A program made the translations under genes and the position numbers. DNA of 64,000 nt from Plazaster borealis (Eukaryota; Echinodermata; Asteroidea; Forcipulatida; Labidiasteridae). Below are positions 25,401 through 37,526 of this stretch, one piece after another; positions within the stretch are counted from its first letter, which is position 1, and every line of letters starts with the position of its first letter. The DNA lies in contig CM037472.1 in the NCBI GenBank assembly GCA_021014325.1, forward strand, positions 744,001 to 808,000, read 5' to 3'. The notes under the pieces are model-generated. The model had not been told where the DNA came from. It did not search any database and worked only from the letters and a program-made list of their open reading frames with translations.

Positions 25401-26967
25401 TTTGTTCCGAGTATAAAGATAGCTATTTTAGCAGGTGGGTTTGTTTTTTACAGGGAGATTTATAAATCATGTAAAGTGGTAATTGTAAAAAAATTTGAAA
25501 TATGTGAGGCCTCTACTAAAGATTGGGTTAAAGTTGCAGTGATTTGTTTGTGGGGAAGTTAACCTGTAAAGCTCACTGTATTAAATAAATGTAGTGATGG
25601 TGTTTAGAACACACTGGAAATTCTTCTAGACTGAAATGTTTTCACTATTGACAAATCTGCAGTGGAATACTTGGTGGTGATCTACACGAGTATTACAGAA
25701 TTAAAAGATGTTTTTTTATTTTCTGGAAAATGTAAAGACTATGGAAATAAGCTGAAAGCTTGACAGTGATGTTTGTATATCTTGATGCTTGTGAATTCTG
25801 GCTGTGTGTGTGTCTTTAAATGTTATTGATCACCTAGGAGAGAGCTTCAGAAGTTGTTACAGTCTTGTGACTCAGTGTTTATTTACTTCTTTATATAGTC
25901 TTATTATTACACATTTTATATTTTAGTATCATTCTTGTACCATTCCACGGAGTGTGCTTTGTAGATTTACAGGGAATAACATAAAATATATATATTTTCT
26001 TTTCCTCACATTTTCTTTTCCAAACAAAGAGTTTGTGGAAACTTCATATATGTATTAATTTATAACAATTTTATCTTTTATTTCATACTTTATTTTAATA
26101 GTTTTTAAATGCCATTCTCTCTTGATGTTTTTTTTTTTTAATTTTCATAGTGAAATTTTGGGATTTTTATATTTATTGCCAATGTGTCGCGTGTAAAATG
26201 TGGCACAGAATAGAGATGACTTGTTCTTATAAAAACAATTTTAAAATCATCACATTTAACTGCAAGTTTATGTCATGTTAATGTAATCAAATTCATGTAA
26301 ATAAAAACTGCATGTTATTGAAAGTTCAAATGAAACATTTCTGTCTATTTATGCCGTTATTGAATTGTTTAAGAATGGCAGTGTTCTGGTAGCAGGCTGA
26401 GAAATTCCATACATGTTTGGCCATTTTCTCTTTTTGTACAACTACAAAAAAAAAATGCATGTCTGCAGTAAACATAATTATTTTGTTTTTTCCTCAGGAA
26501 TTCCTTAAACAAGCTTGTCAACCTTGTATTATAAGTAACTAGTTCCTTCAACTTTTTGTTATTTTTTTCACTGGAAAAAGTTTACTTCTTTTTTTCATGA
26601 ATCTTTTGAAAAGATTATTTTCATCCGCTCGTACTTATTTTCAGCTACAAAATTCCAGTCTTATTTTCACAGCAAGGATTAAAACTTACTTTAAGTTCGG
26701 AGAAAAGGGGGTTTAACAAATATTCCAGCCTGAATTGCAAGTTACAAAAGGATTAACACGAATAGTTTTTACAGAAAAAACTGCGGAAAGCCTACCATTG
26801 TTCTCTTCAAGCGAGAATGGTTCAATATTTTCTGGAGCACTGCCCTTGGATAAATGCAATTATTCCAACTCAATAGTTCCATGCAATTATGTTCACCCTT
26901 GTGGTTACTTGAAATATTTAACTTCCAATTTGGGTTTGACAAATATGTTCAATCATGGGTTACTTTC

Positions 26968-27041
26968 CCAAGGTTATACCCGTACAGTCGACTCTCGTTA
27001 TAACGAGAGAACGAGAGTCGACTGTACGGGTATAACCTTGG
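26968..27041. repeat. Near-perfect 32-bp-arm palindrome across the left MITE end
   Basis: Left arm CCAAGGTTATACCCGTACAG plus GTCGACTCTCG-type sequence is repeated in inverted form after a loop of about ten bases (ATAACGAGAG). The palindrome includes about 17 bp of sequence outside the transposon, so it is not just the normal terminal repeat. Confidence 0.85.
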
Positions 27042-27224
27042 TATAACCTTGGGAATAATAAGATCGCTGGGACAGGCCAAATTACCTCTTTATAACAGGA
27101 ACGTTGTCATAAGAGGACATCAAAACAAAGTACTCAAAGCAGAAATGAGATTCGGGACTTCAGAATGTACTCTTTGTAAGCAGAACCTCTTTATAACAGT
27201 GCTCTTTATAACAAGGGTTGACTG
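26985..27224. mobile_element. pogo/Tigger-like MITE with TA target duplication
   Basis: The element starts CAGTCGACTCTCGTTATAA and ends TTATAACAAGGGTTGACTG, with TA on both sides. The terminus and the TA duplication fit the Tc1/mariner-pogo (Tigger) group. Several internal CTCTTTATAAC motifs echo the ends. Confidence 0.7.
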
Positions 27225-27448
27225 TACAATGAAATGATAACAAGAAAACCTTCAAGGTAACTTTGTGGATAGTCCCACCCAGATCAAAATAATTGATAAC
27301 TCCGGTAAAAGTCTGAATTCTAATTGCTTTAAAAAAAAGGCTAGGTCAGAACAGAAAGTTCATAATGAACAGATGGATCGACATATGGATTCCTCCACAA
27401 TTCCACGTTCAATTATTAGGAGACATTTGCACTCTTCATGACCTAATT

Positions 27449-27629
27449 TCAAAGAGCTTAACAATTTCCTGCTTAGCAGAAATGAGCAGGATACCACTCA
27501 CAAATTGTACATGTGACATTGTAGTTTTACTGGTAACCTTATTCTGGTAAGTATAAAGTTGTTGTGCTTAGCTACCTTTTGTGCTTAACCGGCTCTATGA
27601 AATCATGGAGCAATTATGAAATTGGGCCC
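27449..27629. mobile_element. Fold-back MITE, family C, degraded copy
   Basis: It contains the family words TTAACAATTTCCTGCTTAGC and GAAATGAGCAGGATACCA, and ends ATGAAATTGGGCCC. The left terminus is degraded. Confidence 0.6.
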
Positions 27630-28035
27630 AGGTAAAAAAAAACCTCTGCCAAGTACAGCAGAAGTGGGGCCATTGATACACTTGATTTTGAGCAGTTATT
27701 GAGTTTTATGAAAGCACGAACAAAAGAAACAACACAGGGAATACAAAATTTGTCAACTTTTTGAGCTGCATGATTGATGACAGTCAAATAGTTCAAGAGA
27801 TTTGCACACCAACAGAGGGCGCACTTCTTAAAGGCCAACCAGAGCTGTGTATATACGGCTCTGAGGCCAACAAACAAAACACGTGTGGTGTGTATAACCT
27901 CCATGGTGTATAACAACCAACCACGTACACCACCACAGCCATAGGATCAGAACACACGGTAAGAGTCATAGACCAGTAATAGTATTACTCGAGTCTTGTA
28001 AAACTACATTCATTGAGGAATTAAAGGCAAGAAAG

Positions 28036-31000
28036 ATGAAAACGATCACCTTAGCTCAACCTAAACTATCTGTTGAAATGAGTAATAAAACGAAGAAGAA
28101 GAAGAAGAAGAAACAAAGGGCCAGGTAAGACCTCATCTCATTCAAAACTGTACCGGTACAAATTTATTTTAAAGAAACTGCTTATCACATTTACCAGTTT
28201 AATACTAATATAGATGAGTATAGTCATGGTATATTATATAAAATATTAATAGTACTATTTATATAATTTGTTAGTATACTAACTTGTACTGAACTGCATG
28301 CATGCTAATCATTTCCTAGCCCAGGTTGGACTCCTCCGTTGCATACAACGCGACGGGGTCCAGGGTATAAAGGTCCTCAGGCATTGCAACAAAATTTATA
28401 ACCATTTTTTATCATATTTTTACCTTTTTGAGGAAGCTGAAACGTGACACACATGTTCCTTGTGTCCTGAACCTTACGCCTGCTCTATTCAGAATTGCCA
28501 ATTTTATCCTTGGATGACATTATTGTGAAAATAAAATGGAAATTGACGCATTCGTTGCGACAACCTCAACTGACATGGAACCAAGTCCACAAAAGAGGGC
28601 GCTGTCTAACCCATAACACTGAACGCTTTTTCTTCGGGGCGGCAACACGCCGGAGTCGCAGCGCCAGTGCACAACTTGGACTTATTTTCGGAAATAATGT
28701 CATTCATGGATGTATTTGGTAGGTTTTGAACTCAGCAAAAGTGTAATTAAAGGCACCAAGAATAAGTGAATGGAGTTTCAGCTTCTCAAATTAGGTAAAA
28801 ATATTTTAAAATGTTACTCAAAATTTTGTTCGCATTGTAAAGGATCTTTATACCCAGGACGTCAGTGCAGTGGCACTGACTGACGTCCTACCAGGGCTAA
28901 TCATTTCCATTCAATCAGTGTACCAATCGGAATCCATACACACAGTTACATACAGTTGAGTTAGTACACTAGTGTAGTAGTACAGTCTAGTGTACGTAGT
29001 ATTGCCATCACTAATGTAATAGTATATAGTTCTTGCTGTCTGAAGCTTTGGTGTGTATGATTCTACGTTTTGCTACCCAACTTTTTAAGTGTTTGTAAAT
29101 GGTAAAGATTTAGTTTAATACTATTATTGGACTAATTACTAATTACGGTTGAGGCAGGACACCCGTCTAAAATTTGACAGGTGTCCTGCCTCAACCACGC
29201 TGTTATCACGGTTGAGGCAAGCACCCGTCTAATCGACAGGTGCCCTACCTAATCTGTAATCGACAGATCCCTCGGGGAAAATACAACCGTGGCGCTAGTA
29301 CGACCGATAATGTCAAAATTTCAAAAAAGGAGTACAGCGCCCCATTTACTGGGTCTAGCTAGTTGCTATAGTCACTAGTGAAAGTCAAACAACTACTGAA
29401 GCATGTGAAGTGTAGTACCATATAGTTTTAGTTTACGTTAGTTCTGATAATCGTTACTGTGTTAAACGCTTTGTAGACTGAAAAGGTCAAAGGAGCACAA
29501 CCTAGACAATAGCTACGACTGTCACAGCTAGCTAAGTTTATGTTTGCTTGTGACGCACATTTTAAGATTTGAAAATATCTGATAATTCTCAAGACCTTTT
29601 CTCACTGCATTTCAGTTGTTCATGACCACAGGTCAAAAAACCCCCACTAAAATTATGCAATCCTTAGTTAGCTGAAGTGTGAGATTTTAAATAATCACTA
29701 CTTTTTGCTCTCTCCAAATTCATTACAGGAATAAAACTGACAAGCCACCAGCAGAAGAAAAGAGCAGCTCTCTGCAAAAGACCGCTCCAGATAGCAGTGG
29801 GAACGTCCCGTACACCATTGGTCAAATTGCCGGTTTACTGTCCACTCAAAAGGATCAATCAAAGCATCCTAGTAAGGATGCATTGTTTTCAATGTTTGGT
29901 TCAGTTGGCTCAACCAGTGGCCCTACCTGCAGGACGAGACCAGCGTTTGTTCCTCTTACTGCTGCTGGGTTGCCCAAGAGACAGAAAACACAAGAGAAAG
30001 ATAAAGAGCTTCCATTACATACAGACAGGTGTGTTGATTACATCACTTCATCAACAGAGACAAAAGCAGGAGTTGATTGTCTAGTTTGAAATGCTACATC
30101 GAGCAGTATGGCCCTTTTCGAATCCACGGCTTCGGCTTCAGATTCGGCTCAGGCTAGCTAGGCCCCTCACTTGTTTTGACTATACACGTGCTATGCGTTC
30201 AGGGATTCAGACGAGAGAATGGAGCCTGAAGCCGAATCCATAGCCAAAGCCGTGGATTCAAAAAGGACCTATGACTCACTCTCAGGCTTAGTGTTTCAGA
30301 GAGGGCAAGGCCATTTTCATTTTGTAAAGGGCTCTTCCTTTGGTAATTTATTAAGAATGGGACATTTTTGTAGGGGCACCGAGGCCTAGACCAGGATAAC
30401 AAGGATGTGGCCTCATTTTCATTTGGGGGACGGCAAAGACATAATTTTTTGGGGCAAGCTGGGGCAAAGATATAATGGGGGGGGGATGGCTACTTGATGT
30501 ATCGAACCATTCATTTATACATTTTGGGGATCTCATTTGGGGTGGGGGTGGGAAAGGGTTCTGTGTAATTCCAGGCCTGATGACTGGAAAGAAATCACTA
30601 CAACAAACGTTTGATGAGATGAATTGGATTTGGCTTTTGAAAAGTTTGCTATTATTCAATCTAAGTTTAAAATCTAATTTCTTGCAGTGCAAATCAACAA
30701 CAGCAGGAAGACCAGGAGGAATGGCAGCAACCTCCAAAGTCAGTCAAAAAAACATCATCATCAGAGAAGCTTACTGAGAAGTCTAATGATGCTGATCAAA
30801 AAGATTCCACACTAAAACGACTTAAACCCAATCTAGAAGATCTTAAGAAAACTGTCTTTGTTGGGAACCTTCCCATTTCATTTGACAAAAAGGTACTTTA
30901 ATGTGTCACTCTTTTCTTTTATATTACACAAAAATATATTGTTTAGGAGTTGGGATGATTGTTATTTACATTGTAATGAAAGATTGTTTGAAGAAATTTG

Positions 31001-34000
31001 AAGGAATCTCCATAAATTTATTATGTTATTGTTACTTCTGACCAAATAACCTACGCATTCCAAAAAAAGGTAAACAAATTGCTATAACTTCTTATGAGCT
31101 TCAAAATATGGAAAGTTTTACAGCAACCCACCGTACTCAAACCGTTCTTAGCTCAATGGTTATTTTTTTATAAGCACACATTGTTTAATTTGTTGTTTTA
31201 ATTTTTTCATCTGTTATTGTGGATTCTAGAAACTACTGAAGTTATTCAGAAAGTTTGGAGAGATTAAGACTATGCGGTTTCGTTCAGTGGTAAGTGAATT
31301 ATGATGACTCTATCTAGTTAGGTCACATGTAGAATAGATGTAGAATCTATCATATTGTACGGCTCAGATATATTGACAGTCACAAGGAAACTGGAAGAGA
31401 AACTGGACGGGTGTTACACAAAACTTCTACAGAAATGCTATGTACACTGGAGTCAACATATGACCAAATACTGAACTGTATGGCAGTGAACTAAAACTAT
31501 CCACTAAAATACAACAGCGTCGTCTGAGACTAGCAGGGCACTCATACAAAAATATCAAACAACCTGTCTCTCAGCTTATCACCTGGTCACCAAAACATGG
31601 AAGGAGAAATAGGGGAAGACAAAATATCAGCTATACAGAAGTAGTTACCAGGGACATCGGGGTGCTTCCAACTGAGCTTCCTAACTTAATGAGGGATAGA
31701 CATGAATGGGGAAATCTCAACAAGATTCTGACCTCGACCTTGGTCCTATTGACCCAATTTACCTGACTCCATCACCCATGAAAAATCTTGGTTGCATCAT
31801 TGGGAGTCAAATTTCCCCCAGGTGTTATTTTGCAACGCGCATTTTAGGCGACACGCATGCGGTTAGACGCAGACCATGACTTTATGTAGCCTACCTTGTT
31901 GGGCTGTTATTGCTCTCGTTTACTAGTCACCATTACAGCCCAGCCTCTATACACGTCAAAAACACTAAGTTTTCAAAGTACGAGCAAGTCATACCACTTT
32001 GATTGCAAATATTGCCCTTTTATAAACATGTAATGGCGACTATGATAAGACCAACGTTAAAAGAGAGTCGTAACAGCCCAACAAGCTGGGCTAGACTTGA
32101 CTAGTCCCTAAGTGGCTAACCATAGGCAGACAGTAGCTGAGTTTGATGTCAGTGCAACGGGTATTGTGCCTATTGTTTCTATTTCCATAGTAACTTCTTT
32201 TGGATGTTTGTTTTCCTTCAGGCTCCGTCTGACCCAGATCTTCCTAAGAGAGTTATTGCTCATACGTGAGTTGTGTTTGCTGCTGTAATTTTACTCTGTA
32301 ACTTTCAATAGAATATTGAATAAGTTTATGTTTTTTTGATACATGAAAAAAGAATTAGCTGTTGCAAACTGCTTACCGACCAAACGGACCTGTGCTTTAA
32401 ATGCAAAAATGGTGAATGGCCTCACGTTTTGATCATAACAGACTACTAATAATAATAAGTTCATAGCACTTTATCTACAGGCAACTGAAAGTGCTTGTTA
32501 TGTTTTTGAATTGTGAAACCCATTTATATAGCACCTTGTAAGGTCAGGGTTTACAAGGTGCTGTGGCTCAATCTTCAGCCAACCACACCTGAAAACATTG
32601 GGGGCAAACCCCTTCCCATAACGATATGTGTACTTTTACATGCATTACACAACGCACAGGACCTATGGCTTTACGTCCCATCCTAAGAGTGAATCAATAA
32701 TGGTTAAGTGTCTTGTTAAGGACACAAGTGTCAAGACTGGGACCCAAACCCACACTCTACTAATCAGAAACACCAGAGTATGAGTCAAGTGCGCTTGACC
32801 GCTCACCCACTTTGAGGAAGGCTAAAGAATGTTATTTTGGTAATTTTAATGTAGTTTAGTAATGTTGAATATTATTCTCACATTCATTTGAACAGAAAGC
32901 AGTTTCATCCAGATCGTAAATCTGTGAATAGTTACATTTTATTCAAGAGTGAAGAAGCCGCCCAGAAAGCACTGAAAAGGTTTGTTCCCTTGAAATAAAA
33001 TTTAACATCCCAAATGGTTACAATTGTAACACTTCATTGGGATTAAGTTTCAGTAGTTAGCCCTTACCATCGTAAATCATTCTATCCTCTTTGTATCCCC
33101 TGTATGTTTAGGGTGAGGAACAATTAAATTATACTCCACTTTAATTAGTTTGAATTATCTCTGGAACAAATTAAGCTCTTCAGCTGTCATTAACCTTGAC
33201 AGTCCTAAATCTCTCTATATCCAATTGCCAAAGCGAAGGATTCAGAAGGACTGGGGCCGGCCGGCCCAAACAACAAGTGATTATCACTGGATCAGGGATA
33301 CCAATCTTATCCAAGTCCAAATAATTTGGTGTTGAGTGACATAGGAGAGGAGGATTTTGGAGGATTCAGGCCACACGCTAGCAACACTGCCTAGGGAGTA
33401 AGGGTTTAAATTAACAGACCCAGGAGGTTGTAATTCTGTCATCTTGCGCCAATTCTTCCATTAACTCCACATCTCATTTGATGGAAGAATCTACAGGTCC
33501 ACATGTTCCATTCATTACTTTTTTTTCTTGTGTGTCTAGGAATGGGAAGCTGGTTGAGAATCACCACATCCGAGTAGATCTCGCTGGTAACAGCAGAGAG
33601 GTAGGAACTTTACATTGGAATGTTTGATATCAGTGACTGGTGATGTCATTTTGCAGGGTTGGATATTCAGGGAGGCGGGGCTAAGGGATTGGGCAATCAA
33701 TGGATTGTTAAATAGTTTTCATTATTGCCTTAAAAAATCGGATTGACCAAAGACCTACCTCATGTATGATGGAATGGATGCAATGGGTAATATTGACAAA
33801 TTTATCCACGCTATTACATAACCCAGCATTAGGGCTAGTGACCTCAAACGGCTGAAAGATTTGACCTTCTTTCACTCAACCAAAAGGTCATATCCTGAAC
33901 TGACATTTTTCAATGTTTCTTATATTAACGGAGTACTGCATCTCTTTATAAGAAAACAAAATTTCTGTTTCATCTTGCCAAAAAATAAACCATTAGCGAA

Positions 34001-35612
34001 ATCTGAGTATATGGTTATGATTATACAGAAATGAAAGGCCTCTAAAGGGTTAAACACGGTCTCTGACCTTGGTCATTATTATAATACTGCATTTGTGTCA
34101 CAGTCCTTTTGTAGAATTTATCTTCCTTTTCGCCTTGCACAGCATGATACCAAACATTCAATATTCCTTGGAAATCTACCGTTTGATGTCAAAGATGATG
34201 TAGTAAGAGAACATTTTGAAGAATGTGGTACTGTTGAGAATGTTCGCATCGTACGAGATGCTAAGACAGGATTGGGGAAAGGATTTGGATACATTCTCTT
34301 TGCTGTAAGTATTCAGATTGAACTTGGCCCAATTTCATAGAGCTGCTTAAGCACAAAAAGTAGCTAAACACAAACTTATGCTTACCAGAATATGGTTACC
34401 AGCCAGAATACCATGTCACATGTACCATCCTTGACTGGTATCCTGCTAATTTTTGTTGTAAACCCTTATAAGGTGCTACATAAATGGGTCTCATAATTCA
34501 AAAACCTGTCTGGAAATAAATAATGATAAGCGCTTTGAGACGCCTGTAGGTAAAGCACTCTATAAAAACTAGTTATTAATATTAAAACACAGGTTGATGA
34601 TTAGGTTATGGCCAGTGCAATTGACTGGTCATTGTGTTGGTAGAGTATGATCAACCATTTGGCCATTTTTACTTCCCCCCCCCTTCAACAACCATCTGCT
34701 CTGCTGCTTCATCTTCCTAACTTCTGGTATTTTGTTCAAATGTTGTTGTTGTTACACTTCTATCATAAATGTGTGATTTGTGTAGTGTTCTATTCTTGAC
34801 ATTGGTATTGATATAACAATGATTACTAATAAGTTCTAAATGATGACTTTATCTTCAATTTTCTGACTGACTAGGACGATGTATCCGTTGAGTTTGCAAT
34901 CAAGCTAGATGGCAGTAGAATGGCAGGACGTGACATACGTGTACAGAGAGCAACCAAACAGAAACAGATATCCTTTATATTTATCCTCCAACAGATTTCA
35001 TCATTTGCAATTATTTCATCTGGAACTTTTGGTAAATTTATCTTTCACTATTTGTTCAAACATTTGTTTTCTTTTGAGACTGCCACCCCAAACATTTGTT
35101 TTCTTTTGAGACTGCCAACAACTTTCTATTTTTATTTAGTTCGTACACAGTTATGTGGTTATTTATTCTCGTTAAAAGAAATCTGAATAAATTTTACTGG
35201 TTACAGAGTGCAATATATTGTAAACAAAACTGGTGGGGCAGGATGGGGAGGAGGGGGGTATTCACTTCACTGTGATTCAAAGAGACAACAGTCTGTGAAA
35301 GAAAAGTTCTAGTCCTTAACTTCAGTGCACAGAGCTATGAATGCAATGAAAAGATTGCAAAAGAAACCTGATGTGAAAGCCAAGCCAGAACGTGGAAAGA
35401 AGAGCCATGACAAGCCAGGTCGGGTCAAGCCAGGTCGGGTCACCAAGCCAGGTCGGGTCAAGCCAGGTCGGGTCAAGCCAATGCAAGGGAAGTTGACTAA
35501 GCCTAAATCAGGTCAACCAAGATCAAGTAAAGGTGGTAGAGGATCCACGAAGAAAGGAAAGGCATCTGGTAGTATCAAGAAGAAGAAGTTTACAAAAAAC
35601 AAGAGAAAATGA
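28036..35612 (+). CDS. RBM34: RNA-binding protein 34 (Nop12-like, two RRMs)
   Basis: Ten coding exons: 28036-28124, 29729-30028, 30688-30892, 31230-31289, 32222-32265, 32896-32979, 33540-33600, 34143-34304, 34875-34967 and 35331-35612. All join in frame, giving 459 aa (human RBM34 is 430). The N-terminus is lysine-rich (KTKKKKKKKQRAR), as expected for a nucleolar protein. RRM1 begins KKTVFVGNLPISFD (RNP2) and has RNP1-like NSYILFKSEEAAQKAL. RRM2 has SIFLGNLPFDVKDD (RNP2) and GKGFGYILF (RNP1). The C-terminus is a basic tail with KPGRV repeats ending KKKKFTKNKRK. Yeast Nop12 acts in 60S ribosome assembly, and RBM34 is nucleolar. The final intron is AT-AC. An AATAAA signal follows at 35791. Confidence 0.94.
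29147..29196. repeat. Perfect hairpin GGTTGAGGCAGGACACC
   Basis: A 17-base arm is followed by 16 bases and then its exact complement, GGTGTCCTGCCTCAACC. A degenerate second copy of the same motif follows near 29208-29250 (GGTTGAGGCAAGCACCCG). It lies in the first RBM34 intron. Confidence 0.85.
30110..30269. mobile_element. Fold-back MITE with GGxCCTTTTxGAATCCACGG ends
   Basis: The left end GGCCCTTTTCGAATCCACGG is inverted at the right end (CCGTGGATTCAAAAAGGACC), and similarity continues inward through GATTCGGCT. A TAT trinucleotide flanks both sides as a possible target duplication. It lies in the second RBM34 intron. Confidence 0.75.
31345..31735 (+). pseudogene. Decayed non-LTR retrotransposon (LINE) 3' ORF fragment
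   Basis: Translation on the plus strand gives LYGSDILTVTRKLEEKLDGC and then, after stops and a frame change, QQRRLRLAGHS, LITWSPKHGRRNRGRQ and LPTELPNLMRDRHEW. This is the typical region after the reverse transcriptase of LINE-like elements (RRLRLAGH followed by a GRRNRGRQ motif). It lies inside the RBM34 intron after exon 4. There is no intact reading frame. Confidence 0.75.
32515..32812 (-). mobile_element. tRNA-derived SINE, type 3
   Basis: On the minus strand the head reads GTGAGCGGTCAAGCGCACTT followed by a GGGTTTGGGTCCC B-box-like motif, resembling a class II (Leu/Ser) tRNA. The body includes ATTGATTCACTCTTAGGATGGG and GTAAACCCTGACC-like words. A better preserved copy is at 51595-51903. 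Confidence 0.65.
34325..34450. mobile_element. Fold-back MITE, family C, 3'-truncated copy
   Basis: It begins GGCCCAATTTCATAGAGCTG and continues CTTAAGCACAAAAAGTAGC, matching the copy at 2367. The right terminus is missing. It lies just 3' of the RRM2 exon of RBM34. Confidence 0.7.
34968..35330 (+). other. U12-type AT-AC intron in RBM34
   Basis: The exon ends ...AAACAG and the intron starts ATATCCTTT, which matches the U12 AT-AC donor consensus exactly. Near its end is TCCTTAAC, the U12 branch-point consensus, about ten bases before a terminal CAC. Skipping 363 bases joins codon CAG (Gln) to AGA (Arg) in phase 0 and continues the RBM34 frame. No GT donor is available at the exon end. Confidence 0.9.
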
Positions 35613-35790
35613 GAAGGAAATTGCCACAATTCTTGAGTAGAAATTTGTAATTTGTGATAGTTGGTGTTATTGTTACTCCTACAAACGACTGTGTGATTAG
35701 AGTTTGGTTCATCTGTAATCATGAAGACTCCAATTTATGTGGAACTACATGTATTTTAAAACTATTTCCTTTTTTTCCCCCAGTAAATTG

Positions 35791-35796
35791 AATAAA
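35791..35796 (+). terminator. Polyadenylation signal of RBM34
   Basis: AATAAA lies about 180 bases after the stop codon and is followed within 40 bases by a TTTGTGTTCGGTTTT GT/U-rich tract. Confidence 0.7.
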
Positions 35797-36432
35797 CTTT
35801 ACATTCAAGATTTGTGTTCGGTTTTCAACATGTTTATGATTAAATCCTGAAATTAAAATTGTTTTAAAGGTTGGTATGTTGTCCAGGAATTCAGCAAAAC
35901 TCTAACACCTCTTGCATACATTATGTCTTCTTATTGCTTGAGAACGTGTCCCATGATTTGCATGATTTCAAGTATTAAATAACGCTATCCTGCCCGCAAA
36001 CAAAAAGACCCATAAATTTAGCAACAAGCGAACTCTCGCATGGATGGAGGCACAAAACCAAGGCACCTAGTATTTACTGTACAGTGGTGTTTGATCATTC
36101 TTTTCAAAACCTTGAACTCGGTGCAGTTATTACACATTATGTTTATCCAAGGAAAGATACAGCGACCATTATTCGAAAGCATTTATCATTTACGATGGCT
36201 GATCGACCTCCACCATCAAACTCTTCTTACTCATTATGCAGAATCTATGTACGAGTTCTGAAAAGTAACTGCATATCACTTGTGAGAAAGTACAATTATA
36301 TTTCTTGTTTCTCCGATGCCTCAAGGGATCAACTTCACTTTGATAGTTTTACTATTTCACTTGCTGCAGTAAATGTGTGTATACCATGATGTCACTTTTG
36401 GATAGGACACTACTTTTTGTAAACACACTTGA

Positions 36433-36574
36433 AGGGGGACTGTCGTCATGATCAAAGCAGGCCTGTGGCTGTACATGGAATTATGAACACTCGCCCAGTT
36501 ATGGCAAGCGCGCCCTCCATAGATATGGTACGGAGGAAGGGCGCACGCATGCAGTAAGTGGGTGAGAGTTCATT
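36433..36574. mobile_element. MITE family D, truncated copy
   Basis: It matches the left arm of the element at 22195 (GTCGTCATGATCAAAGCAGG and ATGGAATTATGAAC) and part of the right arm (GCATGCAGTAAG, GGTGAGAGTTCAT), then stops. Confidence 0.7.
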
Positions 36575-37526
36575 GTGAAAGAAAATTTTACCCTGACCTT
36601 TTATTTGTACACAAATTCGTAAAGCATATGATGGACAAGTGAACCCCCAAAAAACCTCAGATGTTTCCACTTTTTTCAAACATCAAATTATTTTACTGTT
36701 TTACATTTCTCAACAACTGTAGCATTTCAAGTTCAAATATTTCAAGGGAAAAGTTCACACAATGAACAATTTATACCATTAAGTTATGTGTAAATCTGTG
36801 AATATTTATATTTTCACTCTTACCAATGTTAGGCACAGCTTGTAATGAGAATAAAGACCCATAAACAGAAACCACTCTTTGACAGATTCAATTGTTCATT
36901 TGGTCGCTGGTTCAAGTCCTGTCTTGGACTAAATAAAGACCGCCTTTTCCCCACACAAATGTTCTTCATCATCATTTGTACTCGGGGAGAAAAAAATTGA
37001 GGTTGCAAACATTTCCTGAGTCAAGGCAAGATGGTTTATTCGCAGACAATGTATACATGTATAACAAATACTTGATTCTGAATAATAAACGCCCCTACCT
37101 CGTGTCTGTACAACTCCTTATTAGAGAGTCAAAACAATTACACAAATCTCTTATTCTCTTAAACTAAAATGCACACAGTTTGATTTCATTTGTATCTCTG
37201 AAATTGTAATAATTGCTAATTTCTAAAAAACTAATTTCTACTTTTTCACAGGTTCAAATCATTCCCACAAATATATATATCCAATGATCAACAATTGTCC
37301 AAGTTGGTTAATCCATTTGTAAAAAAGAAATCACATTAATTTGAAGCAAACTTTAATTAAGAAACAATGATATATTCCTTTTCGCAATTTGTTCCATGGC
37401 ATTGAAGACCAAATTTCTAGAATAACTGCTAACCCTTCCTATACAAAATAGTGCACCAGGCTCTCAACAACCATCTTATAACACTTCCTTTGTGAATGGA
37501 TTGATAATGGTCGGTTATTTCATTAT

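Larger units (their letters stand above)
21641..28035. other. Intergenic / long 3' UTR stretch before RBM34
   Basis: AT-rich and without supported coding exons. Some of it is probably the 3' UTR of the upstream gene. Candidate poly(A) signals are ATTAAA near 21653 and AATAAA at 25584 and 26299. It also holds two DNA-transposon MITEs (22195-22409 and 26985-27224) and a family C fragment. A 107-codon open frame at 24011 has no recognisable features. Confidence 0.5.
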
